Shown here: piece by piece, positions 33,654 through 40,975 of the stretch
Numbering within the stretch: position 1 is the first letter of the stretch
How the letters are laid out: each line of letters starts with the position of its first letter
Assembly: GCF_023195895.1 (NCBI RefSeq)
Contig: NZ_JALPRK010000001.1
Span: 310,001 to 374,000, forward strand
Direction of reading: 5' to 3'
DNA: 64,000 bases
Source: Paenibacillus mellifer
GTDB taxonomy: Bacteria > Bacillota > Bacilli > Paenibacillales > Paenibacillaceae
Made by a program: the position numbers and the translations under genes
Notes under the pieces: generated by a model
What the model was told of the DNA's origin: nothing
The model's database searches: none
Seen by the model: the letters and a program-made list of their open reading frames with translations, nothing else

Positions 33654-35135
33654 GTGTTAATTAAGGACGTGCTATTCGGTGTTCGAACTGCGTTGTTGAG
33701 CGCGGGGCTCTTGATTGGGTTGTCTGGAGGTGTTTTAACCCCCTTCCCGGTGGGGCAGGCGCTGGCTTCTAACGTTACTGACAAGATGATTGAGCCGACG
33801 GGCCTTGCCTTTGCTTCCGATGGAACGCTGCTGGCCACCGACGCGGGTGCCAGCCGGATTTGGGCATGGGACGGAACCGCTTGGACTGCCTACACTGGTT
33901 TAGCGGCGGAGACGGAGAATGGAGGGTACCGGGATGGTTCGATTGGCCAAGCCTTGTTTCAACGTCCGGCTTTTCTCACTAGTGACGGCCGAGGTACCGT
34001 TTATGTCAGCGATACGGACAATCAGGTCATCCGCAAAATCAAAAACGGCACAGTATATACTTTTGCCGGAACCGGCGAGGCGGGGTATCGTGACGGAGCG
34101 GCGAAGGAGGCACAATTTCACAATCCAACGGGCCTTACGCTGGACGGCGAAGGGAATTTATACGTGGCCGATACGTTAAATCACGTGATCCGCCGGATTG
34201 CGCCGGACGGTTCGGTCAGCACTTGGGCCGGGCAACCAGGGGAGAAGGGGGGCTATATGGACGGAGACCTATCATTGGCACAGTTTAACGAGCCGGTTGG
34301 ACTAGCCTGGGGAGATAACGGGCTGTATGTGGCCGACAGCGGCAACCAGGTCATTCGCCACATCCGGGCGGAGGGGGTGGTGACCTATGCCGGGGTACCG
34401 GGGGCACTCGACCGCGACACCGGCTACTTGGGCGGAGGCTACCGCAACGGTGAGCCGGAGCAAGCCCGGTTTAACCGTCCAACGGGACTGGCCTATGGGG
34501 ATGGGGTCCTTTATGTGGCCGATCGGCTGAACCATCGAGTACGCGCCATTACACCTGCCGGACGTGTAGTAACGCTGGATGTCGGCAAAGCGTCGGTGCT
34601 GATTCCCGCAACCGGCAGTTTGACAGAGCTACCCGCGGGATCGTTGGCGCCAGGGGGGCTCACGCAGCCTTACGGGCTTGCCTATCGCACCGGGGAGCTT
34701 TACATGAGTGATGCCATCGGCGGTGTGGTTCAGAAGATTCAGGTGAGTACAGATGCGCTGCCCGTATTGCGCAGCGGCGTTGATTTGCTGGATACCGTCG
34801 ATCTCGAGCCCGCCGGGGCCCAGCTTCAGGTATGGTTTGACGGCCAGCTTGTCCGGTTTTCAGGAGCAACACAACCGATCATTCGCCAGGAGAACATCTA
34901 TTTACCGGTGCGGGAGTTGTTTGAAGCGTGGGGCGCACAGGTGACGTGGTCTGCGGATCGGGAAGAACTTTCTCTTAAGAAGGGAATGTGGCGGGTGACG
35001 TTTTCAGCTTGGCAGTCAGGTGTATTGCGGATCGGCGGGAAGTACTATGTAGAGTCCGAGTTTTTAACCGACGTGCTAGGTTATCTCGTCGTCCGAGACG
35101 AGGAGTTCCATGCGTTGGTGATTGGCCGTGACTAA
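33654..35135 (+). CDS. Secreted NHL-repeat protein with copper-amine-oxidase-N-like domain
   Basis: A 493-residue exported protein. A hydrophobic export signal occupies about 15-45. Five NHL-type blades follow, each ending in a variant of YVADTLNHVIRRI (also YVSDTDNQVIRKI, YVADSGNQVIRHI, YVADRLNHRVRAI), making a beta-propeller over about 55-370. The C-terminal ~100 residues (IYLPVRELFEAWGAQVTW and YYVESEFLTDVLGY) form the Cu_amine_oxidN1 domain common in Paenibacillus surface proteins. GTG at 33654 follows GGGGGAGG by 6 bases; it is 49 bases after the FecR-domain gene. Ligand unknown. Confidence 0.82.
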   Translation: MLIKDVLFGVRTALLSAGLLIGLSGGVLTPFPVGQALASNVTDKMIEPTGLAFASDGTLLATDAGASRIWAWDGTAWTAYTGLAAETENGGYRDGSIGQALFQRPAFLTSDGRGTVYVSDTDNQVIRKIKNGTVYTFAGTGEAGYRDGAAKEAQFHNPTGLTLDGEGNLYVADTLNHVIRRIAPDGSVSTWAGQPGEKGGYMDGDLSLAQFNEPVGLAWGDNGLYVADSGNQVIRHIRAEGVVTYAGVPGALDRDTGYLGGGYRNGEPEQARFNRPTGLAYGDGVLYVADRLNHRVRAITPAGRVVTLDVGKASVLIPATGSLTELPAGSLAPGGLTQPYGLAYRTGELYMSDAIGGVVQKIQVSTDALPVLRSGVDLLDTVDLEPAGAQLQVWFDGQLVRFSGATQPIIRQENIYLPVRELFEAWGAQVTWSADREELSLKKGMWRVTFSAWQSGVLRIGGKYYVESEFLTDVLGYLVVRDEEFHALVIGRD

Positions 35136-35168
35136 TACGGGATTCAGTCTAACCTATAACGAGAATAC

Positions 35169-35221
35169 GGGGCTGTTCCAAGCCGGCGTACATGCCGCAG
35201 CGGAGCCGCCCCTTGTTTTTT
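35169..35221 (+). terminator. Terminator of the cyclase operon
   Basis: GGGGCTGTTCC pairs with GGAGCCGCCCC at ten of eleven positions, with GCCGGC/GCCG inside, followed by TTGTTTTTT. Confidence 0.85.
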
Positions 35222-35231
35222 GGATCAGCCG

Positions 35232-35372
35232 TTATTGCATCGGGTTGGTGTTGTCAGTGTGGCTATTTCGGCGACTGTAGTAAAAAAACCAACAATCGTT
35301 GAGCAGACGAATCTGACGACGATCTCTCTTGTTAAAGGCACGCATGATCTGATTGCTGAGCCAGTTCGGCAA
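35232..35372 (-). CDS. cmpA: Cortex morphogenetic protein CmpA
   Basis: A 46-residue protein read from TTG at 35372, 6 bases after GGAGGAGGGG on the minus strand. The sequence begins (M)PNWLSNQIMRAF and continues RRQIRLLNDCWFFY, the pattern of CmpA, a ~37-residue adaptor that in B. subtilis slows cortex assembly and helps ClpXP degrade SpoIVA when spore envelopes are faulty. The tail after WFFYYSRR is longer and polar. The position between tex and sprT matches the order in other bacilli. CATACCCTA upstream resembles a sigma-K/sigma-E -10; this is tentative. Confidence 0.85.
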   Translation of the reverse strand: MPNWLSNQIMRAFNKRDRRQIRLLNDCWFFYYSRRNSHTDNTNPMQ

Positions 35373-35452
35373 GCGTATCCCCTCCTCCGGTAACCCATTG
35401 GTATGGTTAGGGTATGGGGCATTCCCCCAATCCGTGCAAGTCCCCTCATAGA

Positions 35453-35703
35453 TGAGACTAAAATTCCGGCTTTTGATCACGAAGCAATGTCAAGGAGGGG
35501 ATTCGGCGTCGAATCTTGCGCTCACCCTCGAAGTGCGGTGCTCATGTAGGCTCCACCTACACTGCGCTCCTCCTTCTTCGGGTTCACTCAACCTTCTCGG
35601 TGCTGAAAAGCCTGCATTTTTGTCTTTATTGGAATGTGAGACTAAAATTCCGGCTTTTGATCACGAAGCGGGATCGGAGGAGAGGATTCGGCGTCGAATC
35701 TTG
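35453..35703. repeat. Direct repeat pair upstream of cmpA
   Basis: Two copies, 35453-35518 and 35637-35703. Each has a 33-base identical block (starting TGAGACTAAAATTCCGG), a variable middle, and an identical 20-base block (GGATTCGGCGTCGAATCTTG) holding the palindrome GATTCG-GCGT-CGAATC. The 118 bases between them hold GTAGG/CCTAC and no gene. ORFs crossing this stretch have no ribosome binding site. Confidence 0.7.
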
Positions 35704-35732
35704 AATTCAGCCGGCCTTCCGCTGCTCGGGCC

Positions 35733-35923
35733 ATTCTAACGGAACTCAGAGACGTTATTTGTCCGAAAGACAGGATCATCCTATTCTAACGGAACGAGGA
35801 GACCTTATTAGAGGCAAAAGCAGAGAAGCAGCTGCCATTTTGGTTAAATAAGGTCATTCTGTTCCGTTAGAGCGGGAAATCGTCGGGAAATGAGCGAATA
35901 AGGTCCCTACGTTCCGTTAAAGC
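35733..35923. repeat. Four-unit inverted repeat family (AACGGAAC...CTTATT)
   Basis: Units 35733-35760 and 35783-35810 read TTCTAACGGAAC...GAGACcTTATT; units 35846-35873 and 35896-35923 are reverse complements (AATAAGGTC...GTTCCGTTA). Together they could fold into a large hairpin. The rest of 35924-36020 shows nothing I can assign beyond short GACGC/GACAC-like repeats. Confidence 0.7.
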
Positions 35924-36020
35924 GACGCGACTAAGGAGGAGTGACGCCAACTAACTAAGAGCGACACCGACTCGCAAGCAGCAATGCCGGACCAAAGGGG
36001 ATGGGCCGAATCTCACAATG

Positions 36021-36073
36021 TAAAAAGCCGGCTGTACCGCTCTCATCACAATGAGAAGCTAGTCCAGTCGGCT
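36021..36073 (-). terminator. Terminator of the 116-residue protein gene
   Basis: On the minus strand AGCCGACTG pairs with CAGCCGGCT (one mismatch) around CTCATTGTGATGAG, followed by TTTTTA. Confidence 0.65.
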
Positions 36074-36104
36074 CGGGTTGGTTCTGTTCAAGCAGTGCGT
36101 AATT

Positions 36105-36455
36105 TTACGCGCCTTCTTCCTCGTACCATTGCTCGAGTTGAGCTTGGAGGGCGCGGATTTCGGTGAGCAACGAGATCAAGGGGTAGTTTTCCTCACGGAT
36201 CGCGGAAAAAGCGGACTCCAGTCCGTTGATATAATCCAGGCCGCTCGTGATCTGCAACGATTCCTGCAGGAGATCGAGCTGGTCGCATTCGGCAATTGCG
36301 CGCGGCAGCGACGGAATCTCAGAGGCCGTCAATTTATCGATTTCCTTGTTCAGCCGCAGATTCAAAGCGCTGAGCTGATAGGCATAGTCGCGGGGCATTT
36401 CTACGAAAACTAGATTCGAGCCTTGCTGCAAAATAACGTATCTCATATGGGACAT
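36105..36455 (-). CDS. Hypothetical protein, 116 residues
   Basis: A small soluble, acidic, mainly helical protein I do not recognise. It opens with a short beta strand pattern (MRYVILQQGSNLVFVEMP) and continues as amphipathic helices rich in Leu and Glu, ending in EQWYEEEGA. No signal or membrane segment. AAAGGAG lies 10 bases before the ATG. It is divergent from sprT; the gap is about 120 bases. The clear start site and terminator support a real gene. Confidence 0.7.
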   Translation of the reverse strand: MSHMRYVILQQGSNLVFVEMPRDYAYQLSALNLRLNKEIDKLTASEIPSLPRAIAECDQLDLLQESLQITSGLDYINGLESAFSAIREENYPLISLLTEIRALQAQLEQWYEEEGA

Positions 36456-36575
36456 GCTTGCGATTCTCCTTTGCTATCCATCCTACTTGACAGTGTAGCG
36501 TAAGGAGAAGTTAAAATTCAAGTAATGAATCTAGCAAATTTCTCGCACTTACGACAACAGGAGGGGGAGAGGACG

Positions 36576-37046
36576 ATGACAGATGAGCAGCTGCAAGCCT
36601 GGATCGAGCAAATCTCGCTGCGTTCCTTCGGCGTGCCTTTCCGGCACCAAGCCCGTTTTAACAGCCGGCTACGAACAACAGGGGGCCGCTATTTTATGAA
36701 AAGCCATCATATCGAAATTAATCCCGCCCAGCTCGCCACCTATGGAGAGGAGGAAGTCGAGCGCATCATCAAGCACGAATTATGCCACTACCACCTGCAT
36801 CTGGCGGGACGAGGGTATCAACATCGCGATGCGGACTTTAAGGCCCTGCTTCAAAAAGTTGGCGGCAGCCGGTATTGCCATTCTTTACCCGGGAGCAAGC
36901 AACGGAAGGTCTTGCCGCACCGATACAAGCTGGTGTGCACGGAATGTGGGATGGAGTATCTGCGAAAACGCCGCGTCGATCCGAACCGGTACCGCTGCGG
37001 GAAATGCGCCGGTCGGCTGCGCCTTTATACGTTATCCGGCGGCTAA
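36576..37046 (+). CDS. sprT: SprT-like zinc protein (YdcK)
   Basis: A 156-residue SprT-family protein. The metallopeptidase-like motif HELCHYH (in IIKHELCHYHLHLAG) and a C-terminal zinc ribbon (CTECGMEYLRKRR...YRCGKCAGRL) are both present; Cys pairs are CxxC and CxxC. The cellular substrate is unknown; in B. subtilis the orthologue is YdcK, downstream of ydcI (tex) as here. The ATG at 36576 follows AGGAGGGGGAGAGG; the frame is open 17 codons upstream. Confidence 0.87.
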   Translation: MTDEQLQAWIEQISLRSFGVPFRHQARFNSRLRTTGGRYFMKSHHIEINPAQLATYGEEEVERIIKHELCHYHLHLAGRGYQHRDADFKALLQKVGGSRYCHSLPGSKQRKVLPHRYKLVCTECGMEYLRKRRVDPNRYRCGKCAGRLRLYTLSGG

Positions 37047-37090
37047 GGATGTGTTATACTTAGATCAAACGACATAAGGAGTGATTAGAG

Positions 37091-37396
37091 ATGGCGCAAT
37101 CTCAAGCCAAGAAGCTGCGGCAAAAGCTCATTCGTGAAGGAAAACGCAGCCCGGAACTCAGCCGCAGCCCGTTCGCGTTTCAAGATCTGCGAACCCGAAA
37201 GACGAAAACGAAGCAGGAACAACTCCATCGGCAAAAATATAAGAACCACGCTTCCCCTTACGGAGACGATGGTTCTTTTTATTTTCAGTCCTCGGTTTCG
37301 CTGCTTTTTGCTATGGTCGTAAAAATTTCGTATTGCTTACTATCCTCGGTTGTTTTGGACTGGTGTTTTTTTAGAAACGCCGAGATCCACGCTTGA
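37091..37396 (+). CDS. Small basic protein, YqkK-like
   Basis: A 101-residue ORF starting with ATG after AAGGAGTG. The first ~65 residues are very basic (MAQSQAKKLRQKLIREGKR, then RTRKTKTKQEQLHRQK) and end in KYKNHASPYGDDGSFYF, a pattern I recall from small conserved Bacillota proteins such as YqkK, which end near a DGSFF motif. Function unknown. The remaining ~30 residues are hydrophobic, run through a terminator-like hairpin (37241-37285) and overlap the convergent regulator gene by 112 bases, so this tail is suspect. Confidence 0.6.
   Translation: MAQSQAKKLRQKLIREGKRSPELSRSPFAFQDLRTRKTKTKQEQLHRQKYKNHASPYGDDGSFYFQSSVSLLFAMVVKISYCLLSSVVLDWCFFRNAEIHA
37241..37285. terminator. Bidirectional terminator-like hairpin
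   Basis: AAGAACCA (37241-37248) pairs with TGGTTCTT (37270-37277), followed by TTTATTTT on the plus strand and a TATATTTTT tail on the minus strand. It lies inside the small basic protein ORF and just past the end of the regulator gene. Confidence 0.65.
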
Positions 37397-37842
37397 AATT
37401 CCTCAACTTCCTGCGGAGTCAAATACACGTGATCGTTGCTTAACTGACCGGAAGACGTATCGGAGCGAGATGATTTCAAAAAACGTTTCTTGCTTTCGTC
37501 GTATAAATTGCTCAGCAGCTTTTCGGTTTCTGTTAAAGCGACCTGCTTGAGCGAATCGTCGAAGTAGCTCTTCTTAATATGAATGGCGCCCTCAAAAGGT
37601 TCATAATATTTCGCGGTGATGCCATTAATGACCTTGGTGTCCACGAGCTGCAAGAGACCGATACTCTCTAGCTTTTTGGCATGATAATAGACTTTAGCCG
37701 GAACCTCGCCCATCGTATCCGCCACTTCCTTCATTGTCGCTGGACGATTCAATTGCTTGAATGTATCCAGGATTTGAAGACGATATGGGTCGGAATAGAT
37801 CCGAATGTCCTCCAGCGTTTTCAATTCCTTCGCCTCGTTCAC
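37285..37842 (-). CDS. ArsR-like winged-helix regulator
   Basis: A 185-residue regulator with an N-terminal winged helix of the HTH_20/ArsR type (SDPYRLQILDTFKQLNRPAT, MKEVADTMGEVPAKVYYHAK, KLESIGLLQLVDT; about residues 15-90) and a charged helical C-terminal half. No metal-binding cysteine motif is evident. It is encoded 90 bases downstream of... in map terms next to and in the same direction as the MFS gene at 37933-39204, so it probably controls that exporter through the palindromes at 39232-39260. It overlaps the convergent small ORF. Confidence 0.8.
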   Translation of the reverse strand: MNEAKELKTLEDIRIYSDPYRLQILDTFKQLNRPATMKEVADTMGEVPAKVYYHAKKLESIGLLQLVDTKVINGITAKYYEPFEGAIHIKKSYFDDSLKQVALTETEKLLSNLYDESKKRFLKSSRSDTSSGQLSNDHVYLTPQEVEEFQAWISAFLKKHQSKTTEDSKQYEIFTTIAKSSETED

Positions 37843-37932
37843 CTGTAAGCCCCCTACCCGAACATAAGACGGTTGACCGTCACTTATTATAAGTATAGCT
37901 CGGGCCTATAAATTGCGCAAAGCATGATTGGA

Positions 37933-39204
37933 TCAGATCTCCATGAAATTTCGCTGTTTCATCAACATAAAAACGGGAACCAGCAAGAGAATACCAAAGC
38001 TCACATACAACAGGTGGACTTGCACCCATTCCCCCAGGATACCGGCGAGGGCACTCCCCGCGGGTATCGCACAAGTACACACCATTCCGTAAAGCGCCCC
38101 CACGCGGCCAAGGAGCTCCTTCGGCACCGTCTCCATAAAATAGGTGGTAGATGGTGTGCTGCATAACGAGACAGACAAGCCAATGCCAAAGCTGAACAAC
38201 GTGGCCATGGCCAGCGGTTGAATTGGTAGGATTGCAGGCAAGTACATCAGCGCATAATTGATGCCAAGCAGCAGATACCCGGTTAAGATGAGCCGGCTTT
38301 TTTTGTAGGCAGCGCCTCTTTTGCCAATCCATAATCCGCTGACAATGGTGCCAGAGACCAAACTAATCCCCATCAAACTTAAACCGTCGGGGCCCGAATC
38401 CAAAATTTTATCCACGTAGACGACATTCAGCACGTTAAACGGAGACAAGCAGAAGTTGACGAAAGCCGCGGCCATGACGATGGTAATGAGCAGCTTATTG
38501 GATTTGAGATACAGCAACCCTACTTTTAGTTCCTGAAAGAAGGAGATTTTGCTCTGGGCGGTGTTGTGAGGAGGTTCAGGCGAAAGCTGGCGGGGCGCTC
38601 GGATCAGCAGGATGAAAGCAGCGGCAATGGTGAAGGTAAGACCGTCGATCAGGATGGCTGTGGAGATTCCAAAGCTCGCAATGATGCCGCCGACGGCAGC
38701 CATTCCCGCTAATTCAGCCGCCCGAGAGGCGGAGGTGCTAAAGGAATTGCCGCTTAGCAGTTTTTCCTTAGGCAGCAATTGGGGAACTAGGGCCAGTTCG
38801 GCAGGAGATGCGAAGCATTCCAGCGTTGAGGTGAGTAGCGTCAACACATAAAGATGCCAGGGGACAAGCCAGCCTTGCCAATAGAGCAAAGCCGTGAAGC
38901 AAACGATCAGGCCGCGTCCCAGATAAGTAATTGCGACGACTTTTCGTTTGGACCAGCGGTCCACCAGCGTTCCTGCAAAAAAACTAAAGGCTATGTTCGG
39001 TATGAAATTGAGTGCAAACAGAGTACCCATCAACAGTTTGGAGCCGGTTAGCATGTATACCATCCAGCTGTAGGCAATGGAATCGACGGAATCCCCAAAT
39101 CGAGAAATCACACGGCCCAGCAGAAGGTACATAAACGATTTATAAACCGCTAGTTCTCTAAACCCGGTAAATGGTTGACTTTTGACCCGCACTTCTTGAC
39201 TCAT
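37933..39204 (-). CDS. MFS exporter (MefA/NepI-like)
   Basis: A 423-residue transporter with twelve predicted helices; the loop 2-3 motif reads GTLVDRWSKRKVVAI. Sequence character fits the MFS_3/enterobactin-exporter and macrolide-efflux (MefA-like) group. Substrate unknown. Start ATG (MSQEVRV) at 39204, 6 bases after AAAGGATGG; a GTG two codons upstream is possible. It is transcribed toward the ArsR-like regulator gene, which follows after about 90 bases, so the two likely form one operon under a shared palindromic operator. Confidence 0.84.
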   Translation of the reverse strand: MSQEVRVKSQPFTGFRELAVYKSFMYLLLGRVISRFGDSVDSIAYSWMVYMLTGSKLLMGTLFALNFIPNIAFSFFAGTLVDRWSKRKVVAITYLGRGLIVCFTALLYWQGWLVPWHLYVLTLLTSTLECFASPAELALVPQLLPKEKLLSGNSFSTSASRAAELAGMAAVGGIIASFGISTAILIDGLTFTIAAAFILLIRAPRQLSPEPPHNTAQSKISFFQELKVGLLYLKSNKLLITIVMAAAFVNFCLSPFNVLNVVYVDKILDSGPDGLSLMGISLVSGTIVSGLWIGKRGAAYKKSRLILTGYLLLGINYALMYLPAILPIQPLAMATLFSFGIGLSVSLCSTPSTTYFMETVPKELLGRVGALYGMVCTCAIPAGSALAGILGEWVQVHLLYVSFGILLLVPVFMLMKQRNFMEI

Positions 39205-39231
39205 GGGCACCCATCCTTTAAAAATAATAAT

Positions 39232-39260
39232 ACGTTAAAATTAATTTAACGTTATGTTAA
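39232..39260. promoter_or_regulatory. Overlapping palindromes, probable operator of the MFS/ArsR-like operon
   Basis: ACGTTAAA (39232-39239), five bases, TTTAACGT (39245-39252) is a perfect inverted repeat; TTAAC-N5-GTTAA (39246-39260) overlaps it. They lie 28-56 bases upstream of the MFS start, in an AT-rich promoter region. Confidence 0.6.
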
Positions 39261-39389
39261 TTTTATAGAATATTCGAAAGAATGCAACCTTTTTTTGCTA
39301 AGTTTGTCCAAGTGTATTCTAAAGGGTGATTTACCTTGTGCCAGAGCGGATTGGGGAAAGAAGGAAGGGGTTCGAAAGCGCTTTGAATC

Positions 39390-39418
39390 TTGACTTTGCC
39401 GCGGAAGCGTGATAAATT
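39390..39418 (+). promoter_or_regulatory. Promoter of the tRNA cluster
   Basis: TTGACT (39390-39395), 17-base spacer, TAAATT (39413-39418), 25 bases before tRNA-Asn. Confidence 0.65.
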
Positions 39419-39443
39419 AAATGATGTTCTCGTTATTTTTCGT

Positions 39444-39519
39444 TCCCCGATAGCTCAGTTGGTAGAGCACTCGACTGTTAATCGAGTTGTCACAGGTTCG
39501 AGTCCTGTTCGGGGAGCCA
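39444..39519 (+). tRNA. tRNA-Asn (GTT)
   Basis: Acceptor TCCCCGA pairs with TCGGGGA; anticodon loop CTGTTAA within CTCGA/TCGAG gives GTT; T arm ACAGG TTCGAGT CCTGT; discriminator G and encoded CCA. Confidence 0.97.
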
Positions 39520-39529
39520 CTTCATTCTT

Positions 39530-39618
39530 GGAGAGATACCCAAGTGGCTATAAGGGGACCCTCTGCTAAGGGGTTAGACTGCGTAAGCGGTGCGAGGGTT
39601 CGAATCCCTCTCTCTCCG
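39530..39618 (+). tRNA. tRNA-Ser (GCT)
   Basis: Acceptor GGAGAGA pairs with TCTCTCC; anticodon loop CTGCTAA in stem ACCCT/GGGGT gives GCT; long variable arm (GACTGCGTAAGCGGTGC) as expected for a class II tRNA; T arm GAGGG/CCCTC; discriminator G; CCA is not encoded. Confidence 0.96.
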
Positions 39619-39638
39619 TTGAGTATAATCGTGGATGT

Positions 39639-39672
39639 AGAAAGCCCTCCGGTGATCTGGAGGGCTTTCTCG
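39639..39672. terminator. Hairpin between tRNA-Ser and tRNA-Glu
   Basis: AGAAAGCCCTCC pairs perfectly with GGAGGGCTTTCT around GGTGATCT; the downstream T run is short, so it may be a terminator or a processing hairpin. Confidence 0.6.
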
Positions 39673-39769
39673 TGCTTGAATGCCAGTATGCCAATAATTA
39701 AGGGTTGCAAGGTGCATTGCTTTTTGATATACTCATTTTTGTCGCTGCCTCAAGGCGATGGTTATGCAT

Positions 39770-39844
39770 GGCCCGTTGGTCAAGGGGTTAAGACACCTCC
39801 CTTTCACGGAGGTAACAGGGGTTCGAATCCCCTACGGGTCACCA
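39770..39844 (+). tRNA. tRNA-Glu (TTC)
   Basis: Acceptor GGCCCGT pairs with ACGGGTC (one G-U); anticodon loop CTTTCAC gives TTC; T arm AGGGG/CCCCT; discriminator A and encoded CCA. Confidence 0.96.
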
Positions 39845-39874
39845 TTTGAATTATGAGATTCACCAATTCAATAT

Positions 39875-39957
39875 GCGGTAGTGGTGGAATGGCAGACACG
39901 CTATCTTGAGGGGGTAGTGGGCGTACGCCCGTGGAGGTTCGAGTCCTCTCTACCGCA
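39875..39957 (+). tRNA. tRNA-Leu (GAG), copy 1
   Basis: Acceptor GCGGTAG pairs with CTACCGC; anticodon stem CTATC/GGTAG with loop TTGAGGG gives GAG; long variable arm GTGGGCGTACGCCC; discriminator A; CCA not encoded. Nearly identical to the copy at 43403-43485. Confidence 0.96.
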
Positions 39958-39973
39958 TACCAGTAAAAACGAG

Positions 39974-40004
39974 AAGAACCTTGCGGTTAGCAAGGTTCTT
40001 TCTT
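39974..40004. terminator. Bidirectional terminator after the tRNA cluster
   Basis: AAGAACCTTGC and GCAAGGTTCTT form a perfect 11-base stem with loop GGTTA, then TCTT; the minus strand has a CTCGTTTTT tail serving the HAD phosphatase gene. Confidence 0.85.
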
Positions 40005-40029
40005 CATACCTGCAGCTGTGAGCGTGAGG

Positions 40030-40881
40030 TTAGATTTCGAGTAACGAGCGAATAGCGTAGGCAACCCCGTGGTCGTTATTGGTTCGAGTCGTCATCGTGG
40101 ACAGATGCTTGATTTCTTCCACCGCATTGCCCATGGCAATTTTGGTTCCGGCGGCTTCAAACATCGAGATGTCGTTGTAGCTGTCCCCGATCACAACCGT
40201 ATCGGACATGTCCACTCCCAGATGGCCGGCCAGGAATCGCAAAGCGCTTCCTTTGTCGGTTTCTTTCGCAATAATCTCCACAATATGGTTGGCAGAGGAA
40301 GTAGTATGCACCTGCAGTTGGTCGTTGAAATGCATCGTAATTTCGTTTAGCTTGTCCTCGTTGAAGGTATAAACCAAGAGTTTATATACCGGACGGCCCT
40401 GCTCAAGCAGTTGCAGCGGATGGTCGATTCCCCGGAAGCCAAATTGAACGAACTGGATTTTGGCGCTTTCCCAGAGCTGATCCCGATCGACCCCCGGATT
40501 CGCACTGACGAGAATATCCATTTCAGCCAGCAGCTTCTGCTCGCCGTCGGAAGGCGAATAAATGGCTTCTGGGCAAAAGATTTCGAAATATACGTCGTGT
40601 TTCAATAGATAACGAACAGCCTCCGCAGCAGCGCTTGGGTCAATTGGTGTTTCCCGAAGCAATGTTCCTTCCCGGTCGAAAACCTCCGCTCCATTCGAAG
40701 CGATGATCGGGATGGACAGTTCTCCGGTTAAATGTCGGGCGTCAAAACTCGCTCTTCCGGTACAGAGCGTTACGGTATGGCCTTTGCTTACGGCATGCGA
40801 AATGGCGTCCAAGCCTTGAGAACTCGGGCGGCTGTCCGAGGTGAGCAGTGTTCCGTCCAGATCCACAGCGATCAGTTTCAT
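40030..40881 (-). CDS. Cof-type HAD phosphatase
   Basis: A 283-residue HAD-superfamily phosphatase of the Cof/IIB group. Motif I is DLDGTLL (nucleophile D8 and D10), motif II is CTGR, and motifs III-IV are K-containing KETDKGSALRFL and GDSYNDISMF with the metal-binding aspartates. The cap domain lies at about 85-190. Such enzymes hydrolyse sugar phosphates or nucleotide-like phosphates in the cytosol; the substrate is not predictable here. TAGGAGG precedes the ATG. Shares its terminator with the tRNA cluster. Confidence 0.9.
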   Translation of the reverse strand: MKLIAVDLDGTLLTSDSRPSSQGLDAISHAVSKGHTVTLCTGRASFDARHLTGELSIPIIASNGAEVFDREGTLLRETPIDPSAAAEAVRYLLKHDVYFEIFCPEAIYSPSDGEQKLLAEMDILVSANPGVDRDQLWESAKIQFVQFGFRGIDHPLQLLEQGRPVYKLLVYTFNEDKLNEITMHFNDQLQVHTTSSANHIVEIIAKETDKGSALRFLAGHLGVDMSDTVVIGDSYNDISMFEAAGTKIAMGNAVEEIKHLSTMTTRTNNDHGVAYAIRSLLEI

Positions 40882-40975
40882 TGTAGTTTCCTCCTAGCCC
40901 ATCGTTTGGGGGCGTTGTCTGTTTAGCTAGAGTATAGATTATGAAATGCATTTCAGGTCAAGGAGAGATCAAGAC

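Noticed and set aside
35452..35739. 95-codon plus-strand ORF
   Set aside because: It consists mainly of the direct repeats, lacks a ribosome binding site and has no recognisable family.
35733..35923. CRISPR array or attachment site
   Set aside because: Units come in both orientations and diverge in the middle; no integrase nearby.
37225..37245. Frameshift in the poly-A of the small basic protein gene, which would stop it before the hairpin
   Set aside because: The present frame continues into KYKNH...DGSFYF, which fits what I recall of YqkK-like proteins, so the frame is probably right up to there.
39487..39849. 120-codon ORF across the tRNAs
   Set aside because: Overlaps three clear tRNA genes.
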